Source of the DNA: Micromonospora sp. MA102 | GTDB lineage: Bacteria; Actinomycetota; Actinomycetes; Mycobacteriales; Micromonosporaceae | Reading direction: 5' to 3' | DNA: 64,000 bases | NCBI RefSeq assembly: GCF_025460765.1 | Contig: NZ_JAMWEG010000006.1 | Location: forward strand, 62,001 to 126,000 | Position numbers and translations under genes: made by a program | The notes under the pieces: model-generated | Told to the model about the DNA's origin: nothing | The model's database searches: none | What the model saw: only the letters and a program-made list of their open reading frames with translations | Shown: piece by piece, positions 19,751 to 27,834 of the stretch | Layout of the letters: each line of letters begins with the position of its first letter | How positions within the stretch are numbered: the first letter of the stretch is position 1

Positions 19751-21109
19751 ATGACGAAGCCACCCGTTCCGTCGTCTCGACGCGCCGCCCTGGCCACGGC
19801 CAGCGCCGGCCTGCTCGTCGCCGCCCTGGCCGGCGCCGCACCGGCCGCCGCGGACCCCGGCCTCGACTTCCCGCACTTCACCTACCAGGGCACCGCCTTC
19901 GACAAGAGCGCCCTCGCCTACAACCCGACGAACGAGTTCATCTTCCCGAGCGTCATCCGGGCCGCCGACTACTTCCCCCACCCGCTCGGCACCTACTACC
20001 TGTACTACGCGCCGCACGAGCGGCCCGGCGGGATCGCCCTCGCGTACGCCGACTCGATCGACGGCCCGTGGACCGAGTACGCCGCCAACCCCCTGATCAG
20101 CAACACCTGGCTGCCGTACTACGCCACGGTCAGCCACATCTCCTCGCCGCACGCCGTGTGGATCGAGGGGGAGCGCAAGCTCTTCCTCTACTTCCACGGC
20201 GAGAACTCCATCACCCGGTACGCGACCTCCGACGACGGCATCCACTTCGACTACGGCGGCACCGCGGTCAGCCGGAACGAGACGACCGGCGGCGAGACCT
20301 CCTACGCCCGGGTGTTCGAGCAGTCCGTGCCCCGCCTGGGAACCCGGTATCTGATGCTCTTCATGGACAACCCGACCGCGGCGCTGCCCGGACCGACCGG
20401 GCCGGTGTCGCGGCGGATCCGCTGGGCGGTCTCCAACGACGCGCGGACCTGGACCATGCAGCCCGAACCGATCGTGACCCCGCAGGGCGACGAGGGCCCG
20501 AACGCCTCGGGGCCGTTCTTCCTGCGCTGGAACGACCGCAACCTGGTGATCTACCACGCCGCCGACGGCAACATGCACGCGGTGGACGTGGGGGAGGGCT
20601 TCGACCAGGAGATCCACCTCGGCGTCGTGCACGACTCGATGACCGCAGCCCCCGACCTCGGCCGCTCGGCCGCGCCGACGTTCTACTTCGACGGCCGGAC
20701 CGCGCACATGTACTACGAGGCCGGCGCCCGGCTCACCGCGACCATCGGGCACGCCACCGCCACCCTGGCGAACCCGCTGCCGGTGCGGCAGCTCGACTGC
20801 GCGGTGGACCGACCGGTGCTGTGGCCGCCGGACCACGAGCTGGTCGACGTCGACGTGACCGTGGACCTGCGCGACGGCGTGCTCGGCCCGAACGCGTTCG
20901 CCCTGACCGGCGTGACCGGGGGTGCCGCCGCGGACGTCAGCGACTTCGTCACCGGCACGGCGGACACGAGCGGCAAGCTGCGGGCCGAGCGGGCCGGCGA
21001 CGGCGGTGACCGGGTCTACCAGCTCACGTACGCCGGCCACGACGAGATCGGCCGGCCGGTCGGCTGCACCGTCACCGTCACCGTCCCGCACGACCAGGGC
21101 GCCAACTGA
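19751..21109 (+). CDS. Secreted beta-propeller protein, GH43-like, Tat-exported
   Basis: This 452-aa exported protein has a twin-arginine signal (SSRRAALATASAGLLVAALAG, cleavage near AAADP). Residues about 40-340 carry repeated beta-propeller blade motifs, such as YYLYYAPHERPGGIALAYADSIDGPWTEY and TRYATSDDGIHFDYGG, like GH43/GH117/GH130-type five-bladed enzymes. A C-terminal domain (about 345-450) has the LDCAVDRPVLWPPDHELVDVDVTV motif seen in extracellular adhesive or Ig-like modules. AGGAAG precedes the ATG. Operator O3 upstream ties it to the sugar importer. It likely releases or binds the sugar outside the cell. I cannot assign the glycosidic linkage or confirm the catalytic acids. Confidence 0.8.
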   Translation: MTKPPVPSSRRAALATASAGLLVAALAGAAPAAADPGLDFPHFTYQGTAFDKSALAYNPTNEFIFPSVIRAADYFPHPLGTYYLYYAPHERPGGIALAYADSIDGPWTEYAANPLISNTWLPYYATVSHISSPHAVWIEGERKLFLYFHGENSITRYATSDDGIHFDYGGTAVSRNETTGGETSYARVFEQSVPRLGTRYLMLFMDNPTAALPGPTGPVSRRIRWAVSNDARTWTMQPEPIVTPQGDEGPNASGPFFLRWNDRNLVIYHAADGNMHAVDVGEGFDQEIHLGVVHDSMTAAPDLGRSAAPTFYFDGRTAHMYYEAGARLTATIGHATATLANPLPVRQLDCAVDRPVLWPPDHELVDVDVTVDLRDGVLGPNAFALTGVTGGAAADVSDFVTGTADTSGKLRAERAGDGGDRVYQLTYAGHDEIGRPVGCTVTVTVPHDQGAN

Positions 21110-21125
21110 TCGTCCCGCCCGGCGA

Positions 21126-21157
21126 AGCCGGCCGGCACCGCTGGGTGCCGGCCGGCT
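21126..21157 (+). terminator. Strong hairpin terminator of the beta-propeller gene
   Basis: A perfect 14-bp stem (AGCCGGCCGGCACC and its complement) with the 4-nt loop GCTG begins 16 nt after the stop codon. Confidence 0.8.
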
Positions 21158-21207
21158 CCGGTGGCCGGTGCACCCGGGACTGCGGTGGACGCGGCCCGGC
21201 GTGGAGA

Positions 21208-22428
21208 ATGCGCCACGTGCTACGTGATCTGGACAGCATCGACTGGGCGTCGTTGACGCACGCCTACGGAAGTGCCGAGGACGTGCCTGGCCTCATTCGC
21301 GATCTGCGGTCATCCGACGCCGAGGTCCGTAGGGCGGCAATGTACGAGCTGTACGGCAACATCTACCACCAGGGCTCCCGCTACGAGGCCACCGCATACG
21401 CGGTCCCGTTCCTGCTGGAGCTGGTGGCCGACCCCGCCACGCCCGCCCGGCACGAAGTGATTCAGCTGCTCTCCTGCCTCGCTGTCGGCTACACGCCCTA
21501 CGACATACCCGCCAAGGGCTTCCCCATCGCCGAAATCCGCAACGATGTGGCCCAGGTCCCCGAGGAGACCTGGCGCCGCTGGTCGCAGGCGATGATGGAT
21601 TGGTACGAGGTCGTCAGTACAGGGCAGAGGCAGCCTTTTCCGCTTACCAAGCCCGAGGGGCGCCTGCTCGAGCGCCGGCACGTGCTTGCCGCGTACGACG
21701 CGGTCCGGGCCGGCGTCCCGCTGCTGTTGACCTGCCTGGATGACGCAGACGCCGAGGTGGTCGGGGAGGTGATCCATGCCTTGGCCTGGTTCTCGGAGGA
21801 GTCGGCGTCGATCCGCCCCCGTCTGCTCGCCATCGCCTCCGACGACCAGCGCCCGGCGTCGACCGTGGGAGGGGCGCTGATCGCGCTGGGGCTGGTCGGC
21901 GGTGCGGTGACGCAGCCGCTCGCGGACCTGCTCGACCGGAACCTGGCCGGCCCAGATCCCGACCGGAGATGGGCGGCCGCTGTGGCGTGGGCGCAGCTCG
22001 CCGGTGACCAGGTGCCGGGCCCGGCGATAGCCGAGCTACGCCGGTGGGCGGCCATTCGCAACCCGGACGCCGCAGAGACGATCTGGGGTGCGAGCCCCAG
22101 CCACGTGGCACTCGACGTGCTCGACGCCTTCGCCGCGCCGGTGGCCGAGGAGGTGCGGTCGGACCTCGTTGCGGCGGTGCTCGCCGCTCAACCCACGTCG
22201 AACTGGCACAACCACTTCAACGGGGTGCTGGGGTGCGCGTTTCCGCAGATGGAATCGGATCACGGCCGCGGCTTCGAGGAACTGACGGCGGCGCAGCGGG
22301 CGGTGGTCGCCTGGCTCGTCGACAACCCCCATGTGTTCGGCTCTTCGGGGCCGCAGGGCCCGCTCCGCCAACACGGCCTGCCGACCACCCACGAGGCGCT
22401 ACGGGCCTACGCCGGCCTGGACGGGTGA
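21208..22428 (+). CDS. HEAT-repeat-like protein of unknown function
   Basis: This 406-aa soluble protein is built of alpha-helical repeats. Clear HEAT-like units include LIRDLRSSDAEVRRAAMYELYGNIYHQG, AVPFLLELVADPATPARHEVIQLLSCLA and LLTCLDDADAEVVGEVIHALAWFSEE. It resembles uncharacterised actinobacterial HEAT proteins that act as scaffolds, but I assign no role. The ATG at 21208 has GGAGA only 3 nt upstream; a GTG at 21217 would have better spacing and drops three residues. The strong hairpin just upstream separates it from the sugar locus. Confidence 0.8.
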   Translation: MRHVLRDLDSIDWASLTHAYGSAEDVPGLIRDLRSSDAEVRRAAMYELYGNIYHQGSRYEATAYAVPFLLELVADPATPARHEVIQLLSCLAVGYTPYDIPAKGFPIAEIRNDVAQVPEETWRRWSQAMMDWYEVVSTGQRQPFPLTKPEGRLLERRHVLAAYDAVRAGVPLLLTCLDDADAEVVGEVIHALAWFSEESASIRPRLLAIASDDQRPASTVGGALIALGLVGGAVTQPLADLLDRNLAGPDPDRRWAAAVAWAQLAGDQVPGPAIAELRRWAAIRNPDAAETIWGASPSHVALDVLDAFAAPVAEEVRSDLVAAVLAAQPTSNWHNHFNGVLGCAFPQMESDHGRGFEELTAAQRAVVAWLVDNPHVFGSSGPQGPLRQHGLPTTHEALRAYAGLDG

Positions 22429-22465
22429 CAGCCACCGCAGGGGGTTGGTCGGTCCGCGGTCTTGA

Positions 22466-22606
22466 TCGCTCCGTGCGTCCGAGGCCCGGGACCGTCCGGC
22501 GTTCATCGAGCTGCTGGCGTCGCCGGAGGTGCACACCTACCTCGGCGGCCCCCGCCCGCGTGAGCAGTGGCTCGGCCTGCGGCCCCCGGTCTCCCGGTCC
22601 GTGTGA
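22466..22606 (+). pseudogene. N-terminal remnant of a GNAT acetyltransferase
   Basis: The reading frame from just after a stop codon at 22463 translates to SLRASEARDRPAFIELLAS followed by PEVHTYLGGPRPREQW. It then loses similarity and stops at 22604. This is the typical first 40 residues of a GNAT N-acetyltransferase (substrate strand, then HTYLGG). The acetyl-CoA-binding part is missing and no start codon is in frame, so it is a decayed fragment. Confidence 0.6.
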
Positions 22607-22621
22607 GCCCGGTGCCTTGCC

Positions 22622-22627
22622 TATGAT
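22622..22627 (+). promoter_or_regulatory. -10 box TATGAT for the leaderless VOC gene
   Basis: TATGAT ends 7 nt before a GTG codon and there is no Shine-Dalgarno sequence. This places transcription start at or next to the GTG and argues against the ATG that lies inside the box. Confidence 0.55.
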
Positions 22628-22634
22628 CGTCGGC

Positions 22635-23369
22635 GTGACGACGCGGCTTGTGCAGATCAACATGAAGGCTCGGGACGACTCCGCGCTGGGCGGTTTCTGG
22701 GCGGAGGTGCTCGGCTGGGGAGTCGCCAGCGAGGAACCCGGCGTGACGAACCTCGAACCCGACGGCTTCGTCTACCCCGACCCCGTCGCCGTCTGCATCG
22801 ACCTCGTCGTCTCCCCGGAACCCAAGACGGTGAAGAACCGCGTGCACGTCGACCTCGCCACCACCTCGACGGCCCATCAGGCGGAGCTGATCACCCGTCT
22901 CAAGGATCTCGGTGCGACACCCGCCGACGTGGGCCAGGGCGACGTCCCGTGGACGGTCCTGGCCGACCCGGAGGGCAACGAGTTCTGCGTGCTGGACCCC
23001 CCGCCGCTCCACCGGGACACCGGACCGATCGCCGCGGTCGTGGTCGACTGCGCGGATCCGCGAGCCATGGCCCGCTTCTGGGGCGAGGCCATGGACTGGA
23101 CCCTGCACGAGGTGACCGACCACCACGCGGTGCTGCGCTCCGCCAAGGACGTCGGCCCATACCTGCGGTTCGTCCGCACACCCGACGTGAAGACCGTGTG
23201 GAACCGCGTCCATCTCGACGTCCGCCCGTACCCGGGTGACGACCTGGCGGCCGAGGCGGCCAGACTGCGCGCTCTGGGCGCCACCTCCGTCGACCTGGAC
23301 CGGAGCATCCCGTGGACGGTCCTGGCCGACCCCGAAGGCAACGAGTTCTGCCTCCTCACCCCGGCCTGA
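22635..23369 (+). CDS. VOC-family protein with two glyoxalase-like domains
   Basis: This 244-aa protein has two tandem vicinal-oxygen-chelate modules, about residues 1-120 and 125-244. Each ends in an almost identical IPWTVLADPEGNEFCLL or VPWTVLADPEGNEFCVL motif. Such proteins are usually metal-dependent dioxygenases, isomerases or antibiotic-binding proteins; the exact role is unknown. The internal duplication is clear from the repeated KTVKNRVHVDL and KTVWNRVHLDV segments. The GTG at 22635 is preferred because of the -10 box directly upstream; an ATG 12 nt earlier is the alternative. Confidence 0.85.
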   Translation: MTTRLVQINMKARDDSALGGFWAEVLGWGVASEEPGVTNLEPDGFVYPDPVAVCIDLVVSPEPKTVKNRVHVDLATTSTAHQAELITRLKDLGATPADVGQGDVPWTVLADPEGNEFCVLDPPPLHRDTGPIAAVVVDCADPRAMARFWGEAMDWTLHEVTDHHAVLRSAKDVGPYLRFVRTPDVKTVWNRVHLDVRPYPGDDLAAEAARLRALGATSVDLDRSIPWTVLADPEGNEFCLLTPA

Positions 23370-23377
23370 CCCGGCCT

Positions 23378-23398
23378 CCGCGCCCTGGGGCGGCGCGG
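23378..23398. terminator. Convergent terminator hairpin
   Basis: CCGCGCC and GGCGCGG form a 7-bp stem with a 7-nt loop in the 33-bp gap between two converging genes, so it can serve both. Confidence 0.5.
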
Positions 23399-23402
23399 GA
23401 TG

Positions 23403-24062
23403 TCAGTCCAGGACCGTCGCCGAGCATCCTTCGTCAACCGCGTACGCGCCTGCCGAGATCGCGCCGAGGCTCGTGGGGTGGAGAGTCAGCGAGACGACGC
23501 CGCCGGGCAGTACACGCGAGCTCTCTTCGACGGTTGCGAACGTCGCGGGCGTCGACCCGTCCGGGAACAGGCGCTTCCCCGTGCCGACGACGACCGGGTA
23601 CTGGAGCAGCCGGTAGACATCGACGAGGCCTGCCTGGTGCAGCGTCTGCACGAGTTTCCAACTGCCGTGCACCTGGAGTTCCTTGCCGGGGAGCTCCTTG
23701 AGGCGGCGTACCTCATCGGCCAGGTCACCGCGTAGGACCGTCGTCGGGCTCCAATCGGCCTCATCGTCGGTCAGCGTAGAGCTGACGACATACTTCGGCA
23801 GCGTGTTGAGCTTGGCGGCGATCAGGTCGTCAGGGTCGGTGACCTTCGGCCAGTACCCGCCGAGCAGGCCGAAGCTGGTGCGGCCGAAGAGGAACGCATC
23901 GGCCTCACGGAACCAGCTCTCCACCACCTCGTCGGTGTGCGTCGAGGCGTGCGGCACGAGCCACCCGCCCCGGTCGAAGCCGCCGGAGCGGTCCTCGTCG
24001 GGGGCTCCGGGTCCTTGCATGACGCCGTCGAGACTGACGAAGGTGTTGACGCTGAGCAGCAC
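23403..24062 (-). CDS. Dihydrofolate-reductase-like (RibD C-terminal domain) protein
   Basis: This 219-aa protein belongs to the RibD_C/DHFR-like superfamily. It starts LLSVNTFVSLDGVMQGPGAPDED and has the NADPH-site strands FLFGRTSFGLLGGYWP, PKYVVSSTL, LQVHGSWKLVQTLHQAGLVD and VVVGTGKRLF. The family reduces pteridine-, pyrimidine- or related substrates with NADPH, and most actinobacterial copies are uncharacterised. GGGGGA precedes the GTG start. It is 60 nt downstream of the AraC-type gene on the same strand, a pairing that suggests local control. Confidence 0.88.
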   Translation of the reverse strand: MLLSVNTFVSLDGVMQGPGAPDEDRSGGFDRGGWLVPHASTHTDEVVESWFREADAFLFGRTSFGLLGGYWPKVTDPDDLIAAKLNTLPKYVVSSTLTDDEADWSPTTVLRGDLADEVRRLKELPGKELQVHGSWKLVQTLHQAGLVDVYRLLQYPVVVGTGKRLFPDGSTPATFATVEESSRVLPGGVVSLTLHPTSLGAISAGAYAVDEGCSATVLD

Positions 24063-24122
24063 AGTTCTCCCCCTGAAATTCGCGTCGCGGACAGCCGGCC
24101 GGGGCCGGTCGGCAGATGGACG

Positions 24123-24926
24123 CTAGCTGCCGGGCCCAGGGTGGGTCTTGTACAGGAACGACATCGCGGCGAAGTGGCCCGCCTGCAGCTCGCGTGCGGT
24201 GCACCCGACGTAGCGACGCAGCGCATGCGCGAGATGGGCCTGGTCGAAGTACCCCAACGTCTCGACCACCGCGCGCCAGTCAAGGCCGTCGCGCAGCATC
24301 GTGGCTGCGGCGTTCGCGCGGTCGATCTGCCTTACGGCGGTTCGCGACAGCCCGGTGACCGCTCGGTAGCGACGCTGCAGGGTTCGCTCGGTCGGGCCGG
24401 CTTCGGATTGCTCGGTGACCTGCTCCCCGTCTCCGAGATGCGATCGCACCAGCAGACCCGCGTCCTGCAAGCGCCGGACGAAGTGCTCGACGTTCTCAAA
24501 CGTCGGCGCCTCCCATCCCTCGCCGGCGATGACGATCCTGCCCGATTCCGTCACTGGGAACGACACGTATCCATCGACGACCGAGGCGGCCGGGTGCGGC
24601 CGAAGAACCGCGCCGAATGCGAACCGGACGCCGAGGAACTCGGTGTCCGGCGGGACCAGCGCGGTAGTCGCCCTGGTCTCCGGCCCGCGCAGGCTGGCGA
24701 GGAGGCGTCCCTGCGTCCGCGAGAGGATCAGATGCCAGCAGGTGCGTGCCGCCGACGTCATCGTTCCCTCCGCGTCAGAGCGGGTGCGCCAGACGCGGTC
24801 GACAAGGCTCACGTCGATCTCGGTGTCGCGATGCTCGAACCGCAAGCCCACGGCCTCCTCCGTCTTCACCAGCCGAGGTTCCCTGCCGAGGCTACCGACG
24901 TCGACCATCAGGACCGCCACGACCAC
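24123..24926 (-). CDS. AraC-family helix-turn-helix regulator
   Basis: This 267-aa protein has a C-terminal AraC DNA-binding domain (about residues 175-262): TERTLQRRYRAVTGLSRTAVRQIDRANAAATMLRDGLDWRAV, then LGYFDQAHLAHALRRYVGCTARELQ. The N-terminal 160 residues form a cupin-like sensor without a recognised ligand. The start is uncertain: a GTG at 24926, or an ATG at 24908 that would remove six residues; neither has a clear Shine-Dalgarno. It lies 30 nt after the ferredoxin-reductase-like gene and upstream of the RibD_C gene. Confidence 0.82.
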   Translation of the reverse strand: MVVAVLMVDVGSLGREPRLVKTEEAVGLRFEHRDTEIDVSLVDRVWRTRSDAEGTMTSAARTCWHLILSRTQGRLLASLRGPETRATTALVPPDTEFLGVRFAFGAVLRPHPAASVVDGYVSFPVTESGRIVIAGEGWEAPTFENVEHFVRRLQDAGLLVRSHLGDGEQVTEQSEAGPTERTLQRRYRAVTGLSRTAVRQIDRANAAATMLRDGLDWRAVVETLGYFDQAHLAHALRRYVGCTARELQAGHFAAMSFLYKTHPGPGS

Positions 24927-24956
24927 GAGCGACTCTGACCGGCTTCGATGCGGGCC

Positions 24957-26189
24957 CTAGCCGGACCACACCTCGTCGAGCGGCACGTCGGGGTCGGCGA
25001 GCCGGTCGAGGTCGACCGGGTCGGGCGAGGTGACGAGGCGCCGGATCGACGGGACGACGTCCCACACGTTGACGTTCATGCCGGCGAGCACCCGTCCGCC
25101 CGCGGTCCAGAAGGCGATGAACTCCCGCTTGGCGGCGTCGCCGCGCACGACGACCCGGTCGGACGCTCCGGGCGGGGCGTGTCCGACGTACTCCATGCCC
25201 AGGTCGTACTGGTCGGTGTAGAAGTAGGGCAGGTCGTCGTAGCTGACCGGCTGCCCGAGCATGCCGCGCGCCGCCGCCGGGCCGCTGTGGAGCGCGTTGG
25301 CCCAGTGCTCGACGCGCAGGTGCCGGCGCAGCAGGGGATGGTAGGCGTTCGCGACGTCACCGGCCGCGTGGATGTCCGGGTCGGCGGTGCGCAGGGCCGC
25401 GTCGACGACGATTCCGTTGTCGACGGGGAGGCCCGCGTCCGTCGCCAGCTCGGTGTTCGGCCGCACGCCCACGGCGACCACGACGGCATCGGCGGGCAGC
25501 TCGGTGCCGTCGCCCAGCAGGACCGAGGAGACGCGACCGGCGCCGCGGATCTCGCGCACCTCGGCGTCGAAGTGGAAGGTGACGCCGTGGTCGCGGTGCA
25601 GGTTGGCGAACACCCGGGCGATCTCGTCGCCGAGCACCCGGCGCAACGGCAGCGCCGCGGTCTCGACGACGTCGACGGTGGCGCCGCGCTGCCGGGCTGC
25701 CGCGGCGACCTCCAGGCCGATCCACCCCGCCCCGACGATCACGAGGTGCGCGCCGTCGACGAGCGCCGCGCCGATCCGCCGGCTGTCGGCGAGGGTACGC
25801 AGCCGCAGCACCCCGTCGAGGTCGACGCCGGGCGCCGCGAGGTCGCGAGGCGTGGCGCCGGTGGTCAGCAGCAGCTTGTCGTACCGGATGCGCTGGCCGT
25901 CGGCGAGCCGGACCTCCCGGGCGGAGCGGTCGACGGCGACGGCGCGGACGGCGGTGCGCAGGTCGACGTCGTGCTGGGCGTACCACCCGGCCTCGTGCAC
26001 GTACACGCTGTCGGGTTCGGCGCCACCGGTCAGCAGCCCCTTGGACAGTGGTGGCCGCTCGTACGGTCGCTCGGGCTCGTCGCCGATCACGACGACGCCG
26101 CCGTCGAAGCCCTCCTCCCGCAGCGTCTGCGCGGCCCGCGCGCCGGCGAGCCCGGCGCCCACGATCACGAACGTGTCGCTTGTCGACAT
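24957..26189 (-). CDS. Ferredoxin-NAD(P)+ reductase-type FAD oxidoreductase
   Basis: This 410-aa protein has the FAD Rossmann motif (TFVIVGAGLAGARAAQTLRE), the PYERPPLSKGLL segment typical of the putidaredoxin/rhodocoxin reductase family, an NAD motif (LVIVGAGWIGLEVAAAARQRGATVDVVE) and the closing DIHAAGDVAN. Members pass electrons from NAD(P)H to a ferredoxin. GAGGAG precedes the ATG. It is the last gene of a run with folE and two membrane-protein genes. No ferredoxin or P450 gene is adjacent, so the partner is unknown. The reductive-domain C-terminus is intact. Confidence 0.9.
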   Translation of the reverse strand: MSTSDTFVIVGAGLAGARAAQTLREEGFDGGVVVIGDEPERPYERPPLSKGLLTGGAEPDSVYVHEAGWYAQHDVDLRTAVRAVAVDRSAREVRLADGQRIRYDKLLLTTGATPRDLAAPGVDLDGVLRLRTLADSRRIGAALVDGAHLVIVGAGWIGLEVAAAARQRGATVDVVETAALPLRRVLGDEIARVFANLHRDHGVTFHFDAEVREIRGAGRVSSVLLGDGTELPADAVVVAVGVRPNTELATDAGLPVDNGIVVDAALRTADPDIHAAGDVANAYHPLLRRHLRVEHWANALHSGPAAARGMLGQPVSYDDLPYFYTDQYDLGMEYVGHAPPGASDRVVVRGDAAKREFIAFWTAGGRVLAGMNVNVWDVVPSIRRLVTSPDPVDLDRLADPDVPLDEVWSG

Positions 26190-26217
26190 CGGTCCAGCTC
26201 CTCTCGGGGTACGTGAT

Positions 26218-26814
26218 TCAGCGGGGGCCGACCCCGGTCAGGGTGAAGAACTCGGCGCGTGAGCGGTGGTCCTCGCGCAGGGTGCCGAGCAGGGTGGAGG
26301 TGATGGTGCTGCTGCCGACGGCCCGGACGCCGCGCAGCGTCATGCAGAGGTGTTCGGCTTCGATGACCACGCCGACCCCGCGCGGGCGCAGGTGGCTGGT
26401 CAGCCAGTCGGCGATCTGTTTGGTGAGGCGTTCCTGGACCTGGGGGCCGTGGGCGAACAGCTCGACCACCCGGGCCAGTTTGGACAGTCCCAGGATGCGC
26501 TCGCCGGGCAGGTAGCCGACGTGCGCCACGCCGACGAACGGCAGCAGGTGGTGTTCGCAGACCGACCGGATCGGGATGGCCCGGGCCAGCACCAACTCGT
26601 CGTAGCCCTCGTCGTTGTCGAAGGTGGTCAGCTGGAACTCGCGTGGGGTGAGCAGTTCGGCGTAGGCGCGGGCCATCCGGCCCGGGGTGTCGGCGAGCCC
26701 GTCGGCGGAGAGGTCGACGCCGAGCGCGGTCAGGAACTCCGCGGCCGCCCGTTCGGCGGCGGCCGGGTCGCGGCGGGGGCGCTGGTGCTGCACCCGGAGG
26801 GCGGTGACGCCCAC
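26218..26814 (-). CDS. folE: GTP cyclohydrolase I
   Basis: This 198-aa protein has every FolE hallmark. These are DTPGRMARAYAELL near the N-terminus, the zinc site SVCEHHLLPFVG, GLSKLARVVELFAHGPQVQERL, and GVGVVIEAEHLCMTLRGVR with the second zinc Cys. It makes 7,8-dihydroneopterin triphosphate from GTP. The GTG start follows GGAGG and lies 1 nt after the stop of the membrane-protein gene. No other folate genes are near, so it may be a second copy serving a pteridine or stress need rather than housekeeping folate. That would need a check of the rest of the genome. Confidence 0.92.
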   Translation of the reverse strand: MGVTALRVQHQRPRRDPAAAERAAAEFLTALGVDLSADGLADTPGRMARAYAELLTPREFQLTTFDNDEGYDELVLARAIPIRSVCEHHLLPFVGVAHVGYLPGERILGLSKLARVVELFAHGPQVQERLTKQIADWLTSHLRPRGVGVVIEAEHLCMTLRGVRAVGSSTITSTLLGTLREDHRSRAEFFTLTGVGPR

Positions 26815-26815
26815 C

Positions 26816-27211
26816 TCAGCGACCTCCCACGCCGAGGGCCGCGAGCGCGGCCAGGACCAGCGTGGCGGCGGCGAACAGGCCGTGGCCGACCACCACCGGC
26901 ACGGGGAACCGGGACTCGGCGGTCCCGGAGCGGCGGGCGGGGATCCAGCGGGCCAGCATGGTGAACCCGAGCAGCGCCACCGGCACGAGCGCCCCGAACG
27001 CGACCCACGCGAGCAGGTCGTTGTCGACGGCCAGGTAGGCGATCCACAGCACCAGCCCGATCGCGGCCAGGGCGGCGTGGCCGAACACCAGGCCCGGCGC
27101 CAGTCGGCTGCCGCTTCCCGGCCGGTGGCCGCCCCGGCTGATCCAGGTGCCGAGCATGACGAAGCCACCGGCGGCCGTGATCAGCCAGGTGACGAGTGCG
27201 GCGATGCCCAT
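26816..27211 (-). CDS. Four-helix small membrane protein
   Basis: This 131-aa protein is nearly all hydrophobic, with four membrane segments: GIAALVTWLITAAGGFVMLGTWI, VFGHAALAAIGLVLWIAYLAV, LLAWVAFGALVPVALLGFTML and VVVGHGLFAAATLVLAALAAL. Two GH motifs (FGHAAL, VGHGLF) in helices could bind heme or a metal; that is speculation. AAGGAGA precedes the ATG, whose A shares a base with the TGA of the DUF2231 gene. Function unknown; the operon suggests membrane redox activity. Confidence 0.8.
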   Translation of the reverse strand: MGIAALVTWLITAAGGFVMLGTWISRGGHRPGSGSRLAPGLVFGHAALAAIGLVLWIAYLAVDNDLLAWVAFGALVPVALLGFTMLARWIPARRSGTAESRFPVPVVVGHGLFAAATLVLAALAALGVGGR

Positions 27212-27729
27212 CAGGAGTTCTCCTTGTCTGCGTGGTGGTAGCCCCGCGCCTGGGTGGTCTCGTCGGCGACGCGCACGCCGTACCGGTAGGCCAGTTCGCC
27301 GCCGAGGTAGCCGGCGACGGCCAGCCCGGCGAGGCTGAGTGCCGAGAGCACGAGCGGCCCCGCGGCCACCGGACCCGGCGGGTCGTCGGCCCGGAGGGCG
27401 AAGTTCACCGCGTACGCGCCGGTGACCGCGAGGGTGGTCGCCATGTGCGTGAGCGCGGTGCGGTGCACGCGGGTCCCGGTGGGGATGGCGAACAGGTCCA
27501 GGAAGCCGGCGAGCGCGGCGGCGAGCGCGCCGAGGACGCCGAGGCCGATGAGCCACCGTGCGCCGTCGGCCAGGTCCGGTGACCCGGGTAGGAACCGGGT
27601 GGCCAGGTCGAAGGCGAAGCTGGCCACCCAGGCGCCGATCGGCACCGCCACCAGCGCGGGATGAAGCGGGTGGCCGTAGCGACCGGCCAGGTTGGTCACC
27701 GGGTGCTTGGCCTGATCCATGGGTCGCAC
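27211..27729 (-). CDS. DUF2231 membrane protein
   Basis: This 172-aa protein has the DUF2231 signature YGHPLHPALVAVPIGAWVASFAFDL and four membrane helices. The conserved HPLHP histidines recall heme- or metal-binding membrane proteins, but the family is uncharacterised. I prefer the GTG at 27729, which has GGGGGT 5 nt upstream. An ATG at 27762 lies within the operator palindrome, probably before transcription start. It is the first gene of the unit that continues through the small membrane protein, folE and the reductase. Confidence 0.8.
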   Translation of the reverse strand: MRPMDQAKHPVTNLAGRYGHPLHPALVAVPIGAWVASFAFDLATRFLPGSPDLADGARWLIGLGVLGALAAALAGFLDLFAIPTGTRVHRTALTHMATTLAVTGAYAVNFALRADDPPGPVAAGPLVLSALSLAGLAVAGYLGGELAYRYGVRVADETTQARGYHHADKENS

Positions 27730-27740
27730 GGGAACCCCCA

Positions 27741-27823
27741 GGTGATTTTCACCAACGCTCATTGGTGATAGCGATCATGCTGCCCCAGCGCGCCGAGAAT
27801 TTCAATAGCCTTCGTTGGTGATA
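27741..27823. promoter_or_regulatory. Cluster of GGTGA half-sites between the DUF2231 operon and its regulator
   Basis: GGTGA-TTT-TCACC (27741-27753) and TCACCAA-CGCTCA-TTGGTGA (27749-27768) form overlapping palindromes. TTGGTGATA recurs at 27815-27823, overlapping the -10 box of the divergent regulator. The layout fits repression of both directions by the winged-helix protein encoded at 27835. Confidence 0.6.
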
Positions 27824-27827
27824 ACCT
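27822..27827 (+). promoter_or_regulatory. -10 box TAACCT for the leaderless winged-helix regulator gene
   Basis: TAACCT ends 7 nt before the GTG start, with no Shine-Dalgarno. It overlaps the second TTGGTGATA element, so autoregulation is likely. Confidence 0.55.
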
Positions 27828-27834
27828 CGGGACC

